This document shows positions 45,441 through 55,043 of a DNA stretch of 64,000 bases, piece by piece. The DNA comes from Streptomyces sp. L2. GTDB taxonomy: Bacteria; Actinomycetota; Actinomycetes; Streptomycetales; Streptomycetaceae. A model generated the notes under the pieces. That model searched no databases, was not told the DNA's origin, and saw nothing but the letters and a program-made list of their open reading frames with translations. The first letter of the stretch is position 1, and each line of letters begins with the position of its first letter. The stretch covers positions 2,480,001 to 2,544,000 of the forward strand of contig NZ_QBDT01000001.1 in the NCBI RefSeq assembly GCF_004124325.1. The letters are read 5' to 3'. The position numbers and the translations under genes are program-made.

Positions 45441-47642
45441 CTACTTCTTCGCCGGGCCGGCGGCCGGAACCTTCGCCCCCTTCTTGAGGAACCCCATGTC
45501 CTCGTACACCGGCGTTTCAAAGCCGAAGGCGCCCACGTTGACCAGGGTGGCGCGGGCCGCGACGAGTTGGGGCCGCTGGTAGAGGGGAATCGACCCCGCC
45601 TCCGCCCAGATGCGGGAGTCCGCCTTGCGGATCAGGTCCCGCGCCTCGTCCTCGTCCAGCGTCGCCCCCGCCTGCTCGAACAGCTGATCGACCTGGTCGG
45701 TCCCGACCCGCGTGTAGTTCTGCCCGATGTTCACCGAGCCGTCGGCCGCCGGCACCGGCTTCGCGAAGATCGGCCGGGCGTCGGTCGCCGGGAACGCGGA
45801 GGCCGGCCAGGAGAACAGGGCGAGGTCGTAGTCCCCGGCGGCGATGTGGTCCTTGAAGTAGCTGTCGTCCGGCACCTTGCTGATCGTCGTGCGGATGCCG
45901 ACCTGCTCCAGCATCGCGGAGATCCGCTCGGCCACCGTGTTCAGCGTCTGCGAGCCCGGTCCGGACGGCAGCACGAACCGCAGGTTCAGCGCCTTGCCGT
46001 TCTTGGCGAGCGGCGCGGCCGGGGCGCCGGCCGGGGCCGCGGTGCCCTTCGGGGCGTACGCGCCCGGCGCGCCCCCCTTCTTCAGGTCCCCGGAGTACTG
46101 CTTGCCGTCCTGCGCGAGGTGCCTGCCGCCCTCGTCGCCGCGCTCGCCCTTGTCGTCCTCGCCGACGATGTACGTACCGTCGTCGTCGGAGGACGCGGAG
46201 GACGCGGAGGACGCGGAGGACTTCGAGGACTTCGAGGACTTGGACGCCTTGGAGTCCTTGTCCTCCGGGCCGGCCGCCTTCTCGCCCTTCTTCTCCTGCT
46301 TCACCGCCCCGCCGGACACCCAGCCCGCGTCGGCGAGGAGCGCCGCGGCCTGCTTGGTGTCCTGGTCGCCGAGGGCGTCGCTGTCGTCGGCGTAGTCGTA
46401 CTGGCCGGAGAGCGCGAGGTGGCTGCCGACCGGGACGGCGGGCAGGCCCAGCGGGGTCAGCACCACCTTGGCGAGTTCCTCGCGGTCCAGGGCGCGGGCG
46501 ACGGCCCGGCGGACCCGCTCGTCGGCGAGGGGTCCGGCGGAGCCGTTGAGGGCGAGCTGGGTGTAGGCGGGCGCCAGCGACTTGCGCACGTCGATGGCGC
46601 GCAGCGCGTCCTGCTGCTTGAGGTAGGTGCTGATGGTGTGCCGCAGCTTGTCGGTGCTGTGCGGGATCTTGTCGGAGTCGAAGCCGTGGGCGAGCGCCCA
46701 GGAGCGGAGCTTCTTCGCGGAGGTCTTGCCGCCCCCGGTCAGCGGGCCCTGGTTGCCCTTCTTCCCGGCGGCGAGGTTGATCCGCTCGGCGTCGCCGGCG
46801 TCGATGTCGGCGACGTCCACGGTGCCGTCGGCCAGCGCGGCGGCCCGCTTGTCGCGGGGCACGGCGTGCAGCACGATCTCGGACAGTTTCGGGGCCTCGC
46901 CCCACCAGCGCGGGTTGCGGGTGAGGACGATGTCCTTGTCGGCGGTGTCGACCTTGTCCACCTTGAAGGGTCCGGCGGTGACCTTCAGCTTGCGCCGGGC
47001 GCCGTCGTTGAAGGCGTCCGGGGTGCCCATGACGTCCTTCGGGTACAGCGGGGAGAACAGCGACTTCCAGTCGGCGTAGGGGCGGCTGAAGGTGACCCGG
47101 ACCTCCAGGTCGCTGGCGCCCTGCTCGATCTTGGAGATGCGGTCGTACCCGGCGTTGCGGGCGGTCCAGTAGGCGCTGTCCTTGCCGGACAGGGCGCGCC
47201 ACTGGGCGACGAAGTCGGCGGCGCCGATCTCGCGGCCGTCGCTCCACACGGCCTGCTGGTTCAGCTTGTACAGGACGACCTGGCGCGGCTCGGTCTCGAT
47301 GACCTTGGCGGACTCCAGGTAGTCGGCGTCGCGCACCGGCCGGCCGCTCGCGTCGGTGCGGAACATGGCCGGCAGCACGGCCTGCGCGATCCGGGTGGTG
47401 CCGGCGTCGGCGTCGGCCTGGAAGGCGTTGAGGGTCTCCGGCACGGCGTCCACGGCCCACTTCAGCGTGCCGCCGTCGGCGACGAGGTTGCGGGCCGCGG
47501 GCACGATGTCCTGCGCGGCGAGCGGCTTGCTCGTGTCCTCGTCGGAGCCGCAGCCGGCGAGCAGGGGCACCGCGAGCGCTCCCGCGGTGAGGAAGGCGAC
47601 CGAACGCGAGACCGCGCGCAGGCCGACGCCGTCGTGGGACAT
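45441..47642 (-). CDS. Orphan SBP family 5 lipoprotein with Ser/Lys/Asp insert
   Basis: The 733-aa protein has lipobox LLAGC (Cys31) and an SBP_bac_5 body (TLKWAVDAVPETLNAFQADA; QAVWSDGREIGAADFVAQW). An unusual insert near residues 435-500 (KASKSSKSSKSSASSASSAS, then an acidic patch) is coded by 9-bp and 12-bp DNA repeats at about 46190-46250. No permease or ATPase gene adjoins, so it may serve another importer or a cell-wall role. A good GGAGGTAG site precedes the ATG. Confidence 0.88.
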   Translation of the reverse strand: MSHDGVGLRAVSRSVAFLTAGALAVPLLAGCGSDEDTSKPLAAQDIVPAARNLVADGGTLKWAVDAVPETLNAFQADADAGTTRIAQAVLPAMFRTDASGRPVRDADYLESAKVIETEPRQVVLYKLNQQAVWSDGREIGAADFVAQWRALSGKDSAYWTARNAGYDRISKIEQGASDLEVRVTFSRPYADWKSLFSPLYPKDVMGTPDAFNDGARRKLKVTAGPFKVDKVDTADKDIVLTRNPRWWGEAPKLSEIVLHAVPRDKRAAALADGTVDVADIDAGDAERINLAAGKKGNQGPLTGGGKTSAKKLRSWALAHGFDSDKIPHSTDKLRHTISTYLKQQDALRAIDVRKSLAPAYTQLALNGSAGPLADERVRRAVARALDREELAKVVLTPLGLPAVPVGSHLALSGQYDYADDSDALGDQDTKQAAALLADAGWVSGGAVKQEKKGEKAAGPEDKDSKASKSSKSSKSSASSASSASSDDDGTYIVGEDDKGERGDEGGRHLAQDGKQYSGDLKKGGAPGAYAPKGTAAPAGAPAAPLAKNGKALNLRFVLPSGPGSQTLNTVAERISAMLEQVGIRTTISKVPDDSYFKDHIAAGDYDLALFSWPASAFPATDARPIFAKPVPAADGSVNIGQNYTRVGTDQVDQLFEQAGATLDEDEARDLIRKADSRIWAEAGSIPLYQRPQLVAARATLVNVGAFGFETPVYEDMGFLKKGAKVPAAGPAKK

Positions 47643-47982
47643 CTCTGCTACCTCCGGAGAACCGCTTCCGCCGGTGTCATGAGTGGGTTCTGTTCACATT
47701 TGGCGGTATTTTGGAGTTGATCAGATCTATGGACGGGACCTACTGAAGGGGAAGGGGTTCGTCCGCCGGGCGCGACACGGCGACGGCGGGCCCCGAAGCC
47801 ACCCGTGCGGCGCAACGCGGCGCGCGGACGGAGGGAAGTGGCGCAAGGCGGACGCACGGGACGGATGTGCGATCCGCCAATCGCTGCACATCCCTTCACA
47901 GCGGCAGGTGTGGCGCGCAACACTCGCAGGCGCATGAACGTCGCCACGTAGGGCCGAGAAGCCCGCGGAAATGAGGTACGTC
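47643..47982. other. Divergent intergenic region
   Basis: The 340 bp lie between the orphan binding-protein gene (minus) and the coiled-coil gene (plus). An AT-rich part at 47690-47730 probably carries the minus-strand promoter. Short frames inside show no credible start or domain. Confidence 0.5.
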
Positions 47983-48273
47983 ATGTCCGTGCACGACGAA
48001 CTGACATCGGTCCAGCGCAGCCTCGACGAGCTGTTCCGGTCCGTCAGCCGCCTCGAACAGCAGCTCGGGCGGGGTGGGCTGGAGATGCGCCGCGTCCGCG
48101 CCGACGCCGACCGGCTGCGCGAGAGCGTGGCGCTGCTGCGGGACGCGGCCCCCGACCCGTCCCAGTCCCGGCGCCCCGAACTCGTCACCATCTCCGACAC
48201 GCCGTACGACATCAGCCTGTGGACGGACTCCGACGACGAGGGTCTCGGCGCCCGCGACCGTCACGCTCCCTGA
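47983..48273 (+). CDS. Small coiled-coil protein upstream of sdh genes
   Basis: The protein is 96 aa from ATG 47983, with GAGG 8 nt upstream. Residues 5-60 form a likely coiled coil (SVQRSLDELFRSVSRLEQQL; RVRADADRLRESVALLR). The tail is acidic (LWTDSDDEG). No membrane segment is seen. It lies 50 bp before the sdh operon and may be co-transcribed. The function is unknown. Confidence 0.75.
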   Translation: MSVHDELTSVQRSLDELFRSVSRLEQQLGRGGLEMRRVRADADRLRESVALLRDAAPDPSQSRRPELVTISDTPYDISLWTDSDDEGLGARDRHAP

Positions 48274-48322
48274 GCCGTGACCGCAGGCGGACCCCGACCC
48301 CTCCCCCGACCGGAGTCATGAG

Positions 48323-49144
48323 TTGGCCACTGGTACGGAACCCCAACAGAACAGCGGCGGCGTACGGTCCGCGACGCGCGCCGCGATCGACGCCCCCCAT
48401 CTGCGGACCGACCGGTGGTGGCTGGCGCCCGCCGCCACCGCGGCCGGTCTGCTCGCCTTCGTCGTCTACTCGACGTGGCGGGCCTTCGCGAACGCGGACT
48501 ACTACTCGGCGCCCTACGTGTCGCCGTTCTACTCGCCGTGCCTGGCGGACAACTGCCGGACGATGCACGCGGGCCCGAACTACGACCTGTTCGGCGCGTG
48601 GTGGGCGATCTCCCCGGCGATCATCATCCTGATCTTCCCGCTGGGCTTCCGCCTGACCTGCTACTACTACCGCAAGGCCTACTACCGGGGCTTCTGGGCC
48701 TCGCCCCCGGCCTGCGCGGTCGCCGAACCGCACGCGAAGTACTCCGGCGAGACCCGCTTCCCGCTGATCCTGCAGAACATCCACCGGTACTTCTTCTACG
48801 CCGCGATCCTCGTCGCCGCCGTCCTGACCTACGACACCGTGCTGTCCTTCCGGGACACGCACTACCACTGGGGCCACATGGGCCTCGGCACCGTCGTCTT
48901 CCTGGTCAACATCGCGCTGATCTGGGCGTACACCATCTCCTGCCACTCCTGCCGGCACATCGTCGGAGGCAAGCTCAAACACTTCTCCAAGCACCCCGTG
49001 CGCTACAAGGCATGGCAGTTCGTCGGCAGGCTCAACGCCCGCCACATGCAGCTGGCCTGGGCGTCGCTGCTGAACGTGGCGCTGGCCGACTTCTACGTGT
49101 ACCTGGTGGCGTCCGGTGTCTTCGACGATCCGCGCTTCTTCTAG
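48323..49144 (+). CDS. sdhC: Succinate dehydrogenase membrane anchor (Sdh1 type)
   Basis: The 273-aa protein starts at TTG, 7 nt after CGGAG; no ATG or GTG fits the frame better. It has five predicted helices (about 34-54, 92-112, 155-175, 187-207 and 240-260). Cys pairs CLADNC and CHSCRH match the mycobacterial Sdh1 anchor (Rv0249c) and not classical SdhC/D. It links the catalytic subunits to the quinone pool, 18 bp before the flavoprotein gene. Confidence 0.85.
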   Translation: MATGTEPQQNSGGVRSATRAAIDAPHLRTDRWWLAPAATAAGLLAFVVYSTWRAFANADYYSAPYVSPFYSPCLADNCRTMHAGPNYDLFGAWWAISPAIIILIFPLGFRLTCYYYRKAYYRGFWASPPACAVAEPHAKYSGETRFPLILQNIHRYFFYAAILVAAVLTYDTVLSFRDTHYHWGHMGLGTVVFLVNIALIWAYTISCHSCRHIVGGKLKHFSKHPVRYKAWQFVGRLNARHMQLAWASLLNVALADFYVYLVASGVFDDPRFF

Positions 49145-49162
49145 ACGAGTGGGGCTGTACTG

Positions 49163-51094
49163 ATGTCCGTGGTGGACCGGCAGGAGTGGGACGTCGTCGT
49201 GGTCGGTGCCGGGGGCGCCGGGCTGCGGGCCGCGATCGAGGCGCGCGAGCGGGGCGCCCGTACGGCGGTGATCTGCAAGTCCCTGTTCGGCAAGGCGCAC
49301 ACGGTGATGGCCGAGGGCGGCATCGCGGCGTCGATGGGCAACGCCAACCCGCACGACAACTGGCAGGTCCACTTCCGCGACACGATGCGCGGCGGGAAGT
49401 TCCTCAACCAGTGGCGGATGGCCGAGCTGCACGCCAAGGAGGCCCCCGACCGGGTGTGGGAGCTGGAGACCTGGGGCGCGCTGTTCGACCGTACGAAGGA
49501 AGGAAAGATCTCCCAGCGCAACTTCGGCGGCCACGAGTACCCGCGCCTCGCCCATGTGGGTGACCGCACGGGCCTGGAGCTGATCCGCACGCTCCAGCAG
49601 AAGATCGTCTCGCTCCAGCAGGAGGACCACCGGGAGACCGGCGACTACGAGTCCCGGCTGAAGGTCTTCCAGGAGTGCACGGTCACCCGGATCCTCAAGG
49701 ATGGCTCGCGGGTCTCCGGGGTGTTCGCCTACGAGCGCGAGACCGGCCGCTTCTTCGTCCTGGAGGCACCCGCGGTGGTCCTCTCGACCGGCGGGATCGG
49801 CAAGTCCTTCAAGGTCACGTCGAACTCGTGGGAGTACACCGGCGACGGGCACGCGCTCGCCCTGCTGGCCGGGGCGCCGCTGCTGAACATGGAGTTCGTG
49901 CAGTTCCACCCGACGGGCATGGTCTGGCCGCCGTCCGTGAAGGGCATCCTCGTCACCGAGTCGGTGCGCGGCGACGGCGGGGTGCTGCGCAACTCCGAGG
50001 GCAAGCGGTTCATGTTCGACTACGTCCCGGACGTCTTCAAGGAGCAGTACGCCGAGTCCGAGGACGAGGGCGACCGCTGGTACGACGACCCCGACAACAA
50101 CCGGCGCCCACCGGAGCTGCTCCCCCGCGACGAGGTGGCCCGCGCCATCAACGCCGAGGTGAAGGCGGGGCGCGGCTCGCCGCACGGCGGGGTCTTCCTG
50201 GACGTGTCCACGCGGATGCCCGCCGAGGTCGTACGGCGCCGGCTGCCGTCGATGTACCACCAGTTCAAGGAGCTGGCGGACGTCGACATCACCGCGGAGG
50301 CGATGGAGGTCGGGCCGACCTGCCACTACGTCATGGGCGGCATCGCCGTCGAGTCGGACACGGCCGCCGCGCGCGGGGTGCCGGGGCTGTACGCGGCGGG
50401 TGAGGTCGCCGGCGGCATGCACGGCTCCAACCGGCTCGGCGGGAACTCGCTGTCCGACCTGCTGGTCTTCGGGCGCCGGGCGGGCTGGCACGCCGCCGAG
50501 TACGCGCAGGGACTGGCGTACGAACGGCCGCCCGTGGACGACGCCCAGGTCAACACGGCCGCCGCGGAGGCGCTGCGCCCGTTCTCGGCGGAGACCGAGG
50601 GCGAGGAGGGCCCGCCCGAGAACCCGTACACCCTGCACCAGGAACTCCAGCAGACCATGAACGACCTGGTCGGCATCATCCGCCGCGAGGGCGAGATGTC
50701 CGAGGCGCTGGAGCGGCTGGCGGCGCTGCGGGTCCGGGCGCGCCGGGCCGGGGTGGAGGGGCACCGGCAGTTCAACCCCGGCTGGCACCTCTCCCTGGAC
50801 CTCAGGAACATGCTGCTGGTCAGCGAGTGCGTGGCACGGGCCGCGCTGGAGCGCACCGAGTCGCGCGGCGGCCACACCCGCGAGGACTTCTCCGGGATGG
50901 ACCGCGCCTGGCGCAACGTGAACCTGCTGTGCACCCTCACCGACCCGACCGGCGGCCTGGCCGCCACCGACCCGCGCCGCGGCCAGATCACCCTGACCCG
51001 CGAGACCACCGATCCCGTCCGCGCCGACCTGCTCGCCCTCTTCGAGAAGGAGGAGCTGGTCAAGTACCTCGCCGAAGAGGAGCTGTACGAATGA
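49163..51094 (+). CDS. sdhA: Succinate dehydrogenase/fumarate reductase flavoprotein subunit
   Basis: The 643-aa protein has the FAD loop GAGGAG (15-20), the covalent-FAD histidine His46 in AHTVMAEGG, the substrate/active-site region HPTGMVWP and the capping-domain HYVMGGIAVESD. The end GMHGSNRLGGNSLSDLLVFG is typical. It oxidises succinate or reduces fumarate at the cytoplasmic side. It overlaps the iron-sulfur gene by 4 bp. Confidence 0.96.
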   Translation: MSVVDRQEWDVVVVGAGGAGLRAAIEARERGARTAVICKSLFGKAHTVMAEGGIAASMGNANPHDNWQVHFRDTMRGGKFLNQWRMAELHAKEAPDRVWELETWGALFDRTKEGKISQRNFGGHEYPRLAHVGDRTGLELIRTLQQKIVSLQQEDHRETGDYESRLKVFQECTVTRILKDGSRVSGVFAYERETGRFFVLEAPAVVLSTGGIGKSFKVTSNSWEYTGDGHALALLAGAPLLNMEFVQFHPTGMVWPPSVKGILVTESVRGDGGVLRNSEGKRFMFDYVPDVFKEQYAESEDEGDRWYDDPDNNRRPPELLPRDEVARAINAEVKAGRGSPHGGVFLDVSTRMPAEVVRRRLPSMYHQFKELADVDITAEAMEVGPTCHYVMGGIAVESDTAAARGVPGLYAAGEVAGGMHGSNRLGGNSLSDLLVFGRRAGWHAAEYAQGLAYERPPVDDAQVNTAAAEALRPFSAETEGEEGPPENPYTLHQELQQTMNDLVGIIRREGEMSEALERLAALRVRARRAGVEGHRQFNPGWHLSLDLRNMLLVSECVARAALERTESRGGHTREDFSGMDRAWRNVNLLCTLTDPTGGLAATDPRRGQITLTRETTDPVRADLLALFEKEELVKYLAEEELYE

Positions 51095-51855
51095 GCAGCT
51101 ACGAGGCCCGCTTCAAGGTGTGGCGGGGCGACGACGAGGGCGGCGGCCTGGAGGACTTCGAGGTCGAGGTGAACGACGGCGAGGTCGTCCTCGACATCAT
51201 CCACCGGCTCCAGGCCACCCAGGTCCCCGACCTCGCCGTCCGCTGGAACTGCAAGGCCGGCAAATGCGGTTCGTGCTCGGCGGAGATCAACGGGCGGCCC
51301 CGGCTGATGTGCATGACCCGCATGTCGGTGTTCGAGCGCGACGAGACCATCACGGTGACGCCGATGCGCACCTTCCCGGTGATCCGGGACCTGGTGACCG
51401 ATGTCGGCTTCAACTACACCAAGGCCCGTGAGGTCCCCGCGTTCGTGCCGCCGGCCGGGGTGGGGCCCGGGGAGTACCGGATGATGCAGGAGGACGTGGA
51501 CCGCTCGCAGGAGTTCCGCAAGTGCATCGAGTGCTTCCTGTGCCAGAACGTGTGCCACGTCGTCCGTGACCACGAGGACAACAAGGAGGCCTACGCCGGC
51601 CCCCGCTTCCTCATGCGGATCGCCGAGCTGGACATGCACCCGCTGGACGCGGCGGCGGACACCGGCCTGGACCGCAAGGCCACCGCCCAGGACGACCACG
51701 GGCTCGGCTACTGCAACATCACCAAGTGCTGCACGGAGGTCTGCCCCGAGGGCATCAAGATCACGGACAACGCGCTGATCCCGCTGAAGGAGCGGGTCGC
51801 GGACCGCAAGTACGACCCGCTGGTGTGGCTGGGCTCGAAGATCAGGCGCCGCTGA
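51091..51855 (+). CDS. sdhB: Succinate dehydrogenase iron-sulfur subunit
   Basis: The protein is 254 aa. The [2Fe-2S] cysteines are Cys54, 59, 62 and 74 (CKAGKCGSC...C). The [4Fe-4S]/[3Fe-4S] clusters are bound by CIECFLCQNVCH and CNITKCCTEVCPEG. The start ATG overlaps the sdhA stop (ATGA). It passes electrons from FAD to the anchor. Its 3' end overlaps the convergent gene by 14 bp. Confidence 0.96.
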   Translation: MSSYEARFKVWRGDDEGGGLEDFEVEVNDGEVVLDIIHRLQATQVPDLAVRWNCKAGKCGSCSAEINGRPRLMCMTRMSVFERDETITVTPMRTFPVIRDLVTDVGFNYTKAREVPAFVPPAGVGPGEYRMMQEDVDRSQEFRKCIECFLCQNVCHVVRDHEDNKEAYAGPRFLMRIAELDMHPLDAAADTGLDRKATAQDDHGLGYCNITKCCTEVCPEGIKITDNALIPLKERVADRKYDPLVWLGSKIRRR

Positions 51856-53365
51856 CCCAGCCGTCCCGGTAGGCCCGCCAGTCCGCTTCGGTCGCCGCGA
51901 AGTCCACGTACAGGGCGACGCCGAAGCGGGCCCGGTCCGCATCGGTGCGGGACAGGCCGAGGCGTACGCCGCGCACGGCGGCCGGGACGGTCTCCGCGTG
52001 ACCCCAGTGGCCGAACCGGTTCTCGTGGTAGAAGGGCAGGCCCATCAGCAGGTCGGTGCTCTTCGGGGTGACCTCCAGGGCGAGGCTGGTCTGCTCGGCG
52101 ACGTATCCGCCGTACAGGCTCTGCAGCGGCTGCATGGTGTCGTACGACATCACCGCGATCTGGTCGACCCTGCGGGCCACCTGCCCGAAGTAGGCCTGCG
52201 ACCACCACTTGGGGTGGCCGGTGGTCGTGCCCCAGAAGGAGTGGAACGCGGGCAGCGGGTCGATCTGGTGGGCGGCGACGGAGAGCAGGGCGTGCCGGGA
52301 GTGGGTGAGGGCGTGCAGGCGGTCGAGGAGGTCCAGGTAGTTCCGGTCGCCTGAGTGGAGGGGCTCCAGGTCGAAGTGGGTGCCCTGGAAGCCGGCGTCG
52401 AGGATGTCCTTCGCCGAGGCGACGATCGCGTCCCGGGTGGCCTTGCGCTCCAGGTGCATGCCGTCGGGGCTCTCGGTGGCGAGCACATCGCCGAGCCAGG
52501 CCTGGACCCGGACTCCGGGGAGTTCGCGGTACAGGGCCGATATCAGCCATGGTGCGTTCTTGTACGCCGACTTCGGGAGCGTTCCGTCGTGTTCGAGGGG
52601 GCCCGCGTGGACGTACAGGTTCGTGATGCCGGTGTCTCTCAGGCGGTGCGCGAGCTTCGTGACGTCCTTGTCGGTCTTCCGGCCGTCCACCCAGGCGTGG
52701 CCCAGCCAGAGGGCGTCGCGGTGGCGGGTGTGTGTACCGGGTTTCGGGTCGCCGGTGTAGTTGAGGCGGAGGGCGGTTTCGGCGGTGAGGAGGGGGAGGA
52801 GGAGGGCGAGCAGTGCGGCGAGGAGGGTACGGCGCGCTCGGCGCGCTCGGCGCGCTCGGCGCGCTCGGCGCGCTCGGCGCCGGGGGCGGGTCGCCTCGGC
52901 TTCGCCTTCGGCGCGCTTTTCGTTCCCACCCGCACCACCCGTGCCGCTTTCGTCGTCGGGTGCGGGTGGCCCTGGCGGGGACTGCTCGCCGTCGGCGGGT
53001 GCGGGTGGGTGGGCGGGGATGCGGCGGTCGTCGTCGGGTGCGGGTGGCCCTGGCGGGGACTGCTCGCCGTCGACGGGTGCGGGTGGGTGGGCGGGGATGC
53101 GGCGGTCGTCGTCGGGTGCGGGTGGCCCTGGCCGGGACTGCTCGCCGTCGGCGGGTGCGGGTGGGTGGGCGGGGATGCGGCGGTCGTCGTCGGGTGCGGG
53201 TGGCCCCGGTGGGGACTGCTCGCCGTCGGCGGGTGCGGGTGGGTGGGCGGGGATGCGGCGGTCGTCGTCGGGTGCGGGTGGCCCTGGCGGGGGCTGCTCG
53301 CCGTCGGCGGGTGCGGGTGGGGGCTTCTTCCCCTCGGCGGGTGCGGGTGACCTTTCCTTGTCCAT
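51842..53365 (-). CDS. Membrane-anchored protein with proline-rich repeats and GH18-like TIM-barrel domain
   Basis: The protein is 507 aa from ATG 53365 (GGGAG upstream). Residues about 10-140 are five 26-residue repeats (PPAPADGEQSPPGPPAPDDD). A basic run of R-A-R units follows, then one membrane helix (TLLAALLALLLPLL). The outer 290 residues resemble a GH18-type barrel. FQGTHFDLEPLHSGD sits where the DxxDxDxE motif is expected and VDQIAVMSYDTM is the strand-6 motif. It may be a wall- or glycan-acting hydrolase; the proposed active site is incomplete. Confidence 0.78.
   Translation of the reverse strand: MDKERSPAPAEGKKPPPAPADGEQPPPGPPAPDDDRRIPAHPPAPADGEQSPPGPPAPDDDRRIPAHPPAPADGEQSRPGPPAPDDDRRIPAHPPAPVDGEQSPPGPPAPDDDRRIPAHPPAPADGEQSPPGPPAPDDESGTGGAGGNEKRAEGEAEATRPRRRARRARRARRARRARRTLLAALLALLLPLLTAETALRLNYTGDPKPGTHTRHRDALWLGHAWVDGRKTDKDVTKLAHRLRDTGITNLYVHAGPLEHDGTLPKSAYKNAPWLISALYRELPGVRVQAWLGDVLATESPDGMHLERKATRDAIVASAKDILDAGFQGTHFDLEPLHSGDRNYLDLLDRLHALTHSRHALLSVAAHQIDPLPAFHSFWGTTTGHPKWWSQAYFGQVARRVDQIAVMSYDTMQPLQSLYGGYVAEQTSLALEVTPKSTDLLMGLPFYHENRFGHWGHAETVPAAVRGVRLGLSRTDADRARFGVALYVDFAATEADWRAYRDGWVSGA
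52832..52876. repeat. 9-bp tandem repeat, 5 copies
   Basis: GGCGCGCTC is repeated five times head to tail. On the coding (minus) strand it gives an Arg-Ala-Arg series before the membrane helix of the GH18-like protein. The in-frame period suggests slippage with selection for positive charge at the inner membrane face. Confidence 0.9.
52961..53335. repeat. 78-bp tandem repeat, about 5 copies
   Basis: TGCGGGTGGC starts units at 52961, 53039, 53117, 53195 and 53273. The 78-bp period equals the 26-residue Pro-rich repeat of the GH18-like protein. Units differ by only a few bases, so copy number probably varies between strains. Confidence 0.92.
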
Positions 53366-53445
53366 TGCGTCTCCCTTCGCTGCTTGTCCCCCGCGCGTAT
53401 CCGTCCCGGTCGCGGTGGCGTCTGGCTGGTCATACGCTCCGGAAT

Positions 53446-54993
53446 GTGACGTCCTCCCAGTTCCGGGGCCGGTCCCGGTGTGCCGCACTGGGTGTCGTCG
53501 TCGGAGCCGGGTGGCTGGTGTTGCCGGTGATGACGATCAGCGCCCAAGATCCGGTTCCCGTCGCCGCGGCGGGGCCGGTCGCCGGTGCGGCCGCACCACG
53601 GCACGACGAGACGTCCGGTACCGACTACGTCCTGCCCGTCGCCGTGGTCGCCGCGGCCGGCGTGCTGGCCGGATACGGCTACCTGCGGCGCACCCGGCGG
53701 GCCCGGACCAGGACGACCCCCGGGCTCGTGTCCGCGCGGCCCGCCACCCCCACCCCCGCCGAGTCCGAACGGCAGGCCCGGGCCGCGCTGGTCCTCGCCG
53801 ACGACTGCGTGCGCACCAGCCGGGAGGAACTGTCCTTCGTGTCCGAGCGGTTCGGCGACGCGGACACCGAGCCGTACCGGCACGCTCTGCGGAGCGCCGG
53901 GACCGAACTGTCGGCCGCGTTCGCGATATGGCGGCGCTACGAGGAAGGCACACCCGAGGACCCTGCTGTCCGTCGGCAGGCGCTGGTGGGTGTCGTCGGG
54001 CGGTGTGCGGAGGCGGGGCGGCTGCTGGACGCGGAGGCGGACGGTCTCGACCGGCTCCGGGGGCTGGTCGAGGACGTGGGGGCGGCACTGGAGGTCTGCG
54101 AAGGGCGGTTCAGGGAGCTGACCGTGCGGACGGCGCACGCCCGGGAGACCGAGGTGGAGCTGCGCCGGCGGTTCGGGCCCTCGGGGGTCGCCGCCGTCAC
54201 CGGGTACGTCGAACAGGCCCAGGACCGGCTGGTGTTCGCCACCACCCATCTCAACGCCGCCCGGCAGAGCGCCGACTCCGGTGACTTCCGTCGCGCGGCC
54301 CGGGATCTGCGCGCCGCGGAAGGCGCTGTCGCGCAGGCCGGGGTGCTCGTCGGCGCGGTGGAGCGGCTCGCGGCCGAGCTGCGGGAGGCCGCCGCACTGG
54401 TGCCGGCGGCGCTGACGGGCGGGGAGGCGGAGATCGCGGCGGCGCGGAAGGGGGGTGCGCCGGCGTCCCTGGCCCCCGGTGAGCTGCACGCCCGGCTCGC
54501 CCGCGCCGACGGCGTGCTGGGTGCCGTACGGGAGGAGCTGACCGGGGGGCCGTACGACCCGTTGGACGCGCTGCGCCGGATCGCGCGGGCGGTCGAACGG
54601 CTGGAGACAGGGGCGTCCGGGGTGGTGGAGGCGGCGGCGCTGCTGGTGGCACGGAGTGCGGTCGCGGGGGCGGAGGAGTTCGTCACGGTGCATCGGGGGG
54701 CGGTGGGGGCGGAGGCGCGGGCGCTGCTCGCGGAGGCGGCGCGGGGGGTGGGGGCGGCGGGGCGGGTCGATGAGGTTGACGTTCTCGCCCGTCGGGCGCG
54801 GGAGCTCGCGGAGCTGGACGTGCGGGCGCACGGGAATCCGTATGCCGGGGGCGGGGCTGACTCCGTCGGGGCGGGTGGGGCAGTTCTGGGCGGGGTTCTG
54901 CTGGCCGAGGAGGGCGATGGGGGGCCGCCGGCGAGTTTTGGGGGGCCGGGGACACGGGGGCGCCGTGGGCTTCCCGAGCCGCCGGAGCCGTAG
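53446..54993 (+). CDS. Coiled-coil membrane protein
   Basis: The protein is 515 aa from GTG 53446; the frame upstream is only the shadow of the repeat gene. It has an N-terminal helix or signal (CAALGVVVGAGWLVLPVMTI), a short external Ala/Gly loop, a second helix (DYVLPVAVVAAAGVLAGYGY) and a basic stretch. About 400 residues of Ala/Arg/Glu-rich helix follow (coiled coil). The end is Gly-rich. It resembles the C-terminal part of Streptomyces TPM-type proteins without the TPM domain. A TACGCT hexamer 8 nt before the GTG may mean a leaderless mRNA. Confidence 0.75.
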   Translation: MTSSQFRGRSRCAALGVVVGAGWLVLPVMTISAQDPVPVAAAGPVAGAAAPRHDETSGTDYVLPVAVVAAAGVLAGYGYLRRTRRARTRTTPGLVSARPATPTPAESERQARAALVLADDCVRTSREELSFVSERFGDADTEPYRHALRSAGTELSAAFAIWRRYEEGTPEDPAVRRQALVGVVGRCAEAGRLLDAEADGLDRLRGLVEDVGAALEVCEGRFRELTVRTAHARETEVELRRRFGPSGVAAVTGYVEQAQDRLVFATTHLNAARQSADSGDFRRAARDLRAAEGAVAQAGVLVGAVERLAAELREAAALVPAALTGGEAEIAAARKGGAPASLAPGELHARLARADGVLGAVREELTGGPYDPLDALRRIARAVERLETGASGVVEAAALLVARSAVAGAEEFVTVHRGAVGAEARALLAEAARGVGAAGRVDEVDVLARRARELAELDVRAHGNPYAGGGADSVGAGGAVLGGVLLAEEGDGGPPASFGGPGTRGRRGLPEPPEP

Positions 54994-55043
54994 GGTCGTC
55001 GTTCGGCTGCTGCGCCGTCGGGGCTGGTCGCGCCCACGCGGCG

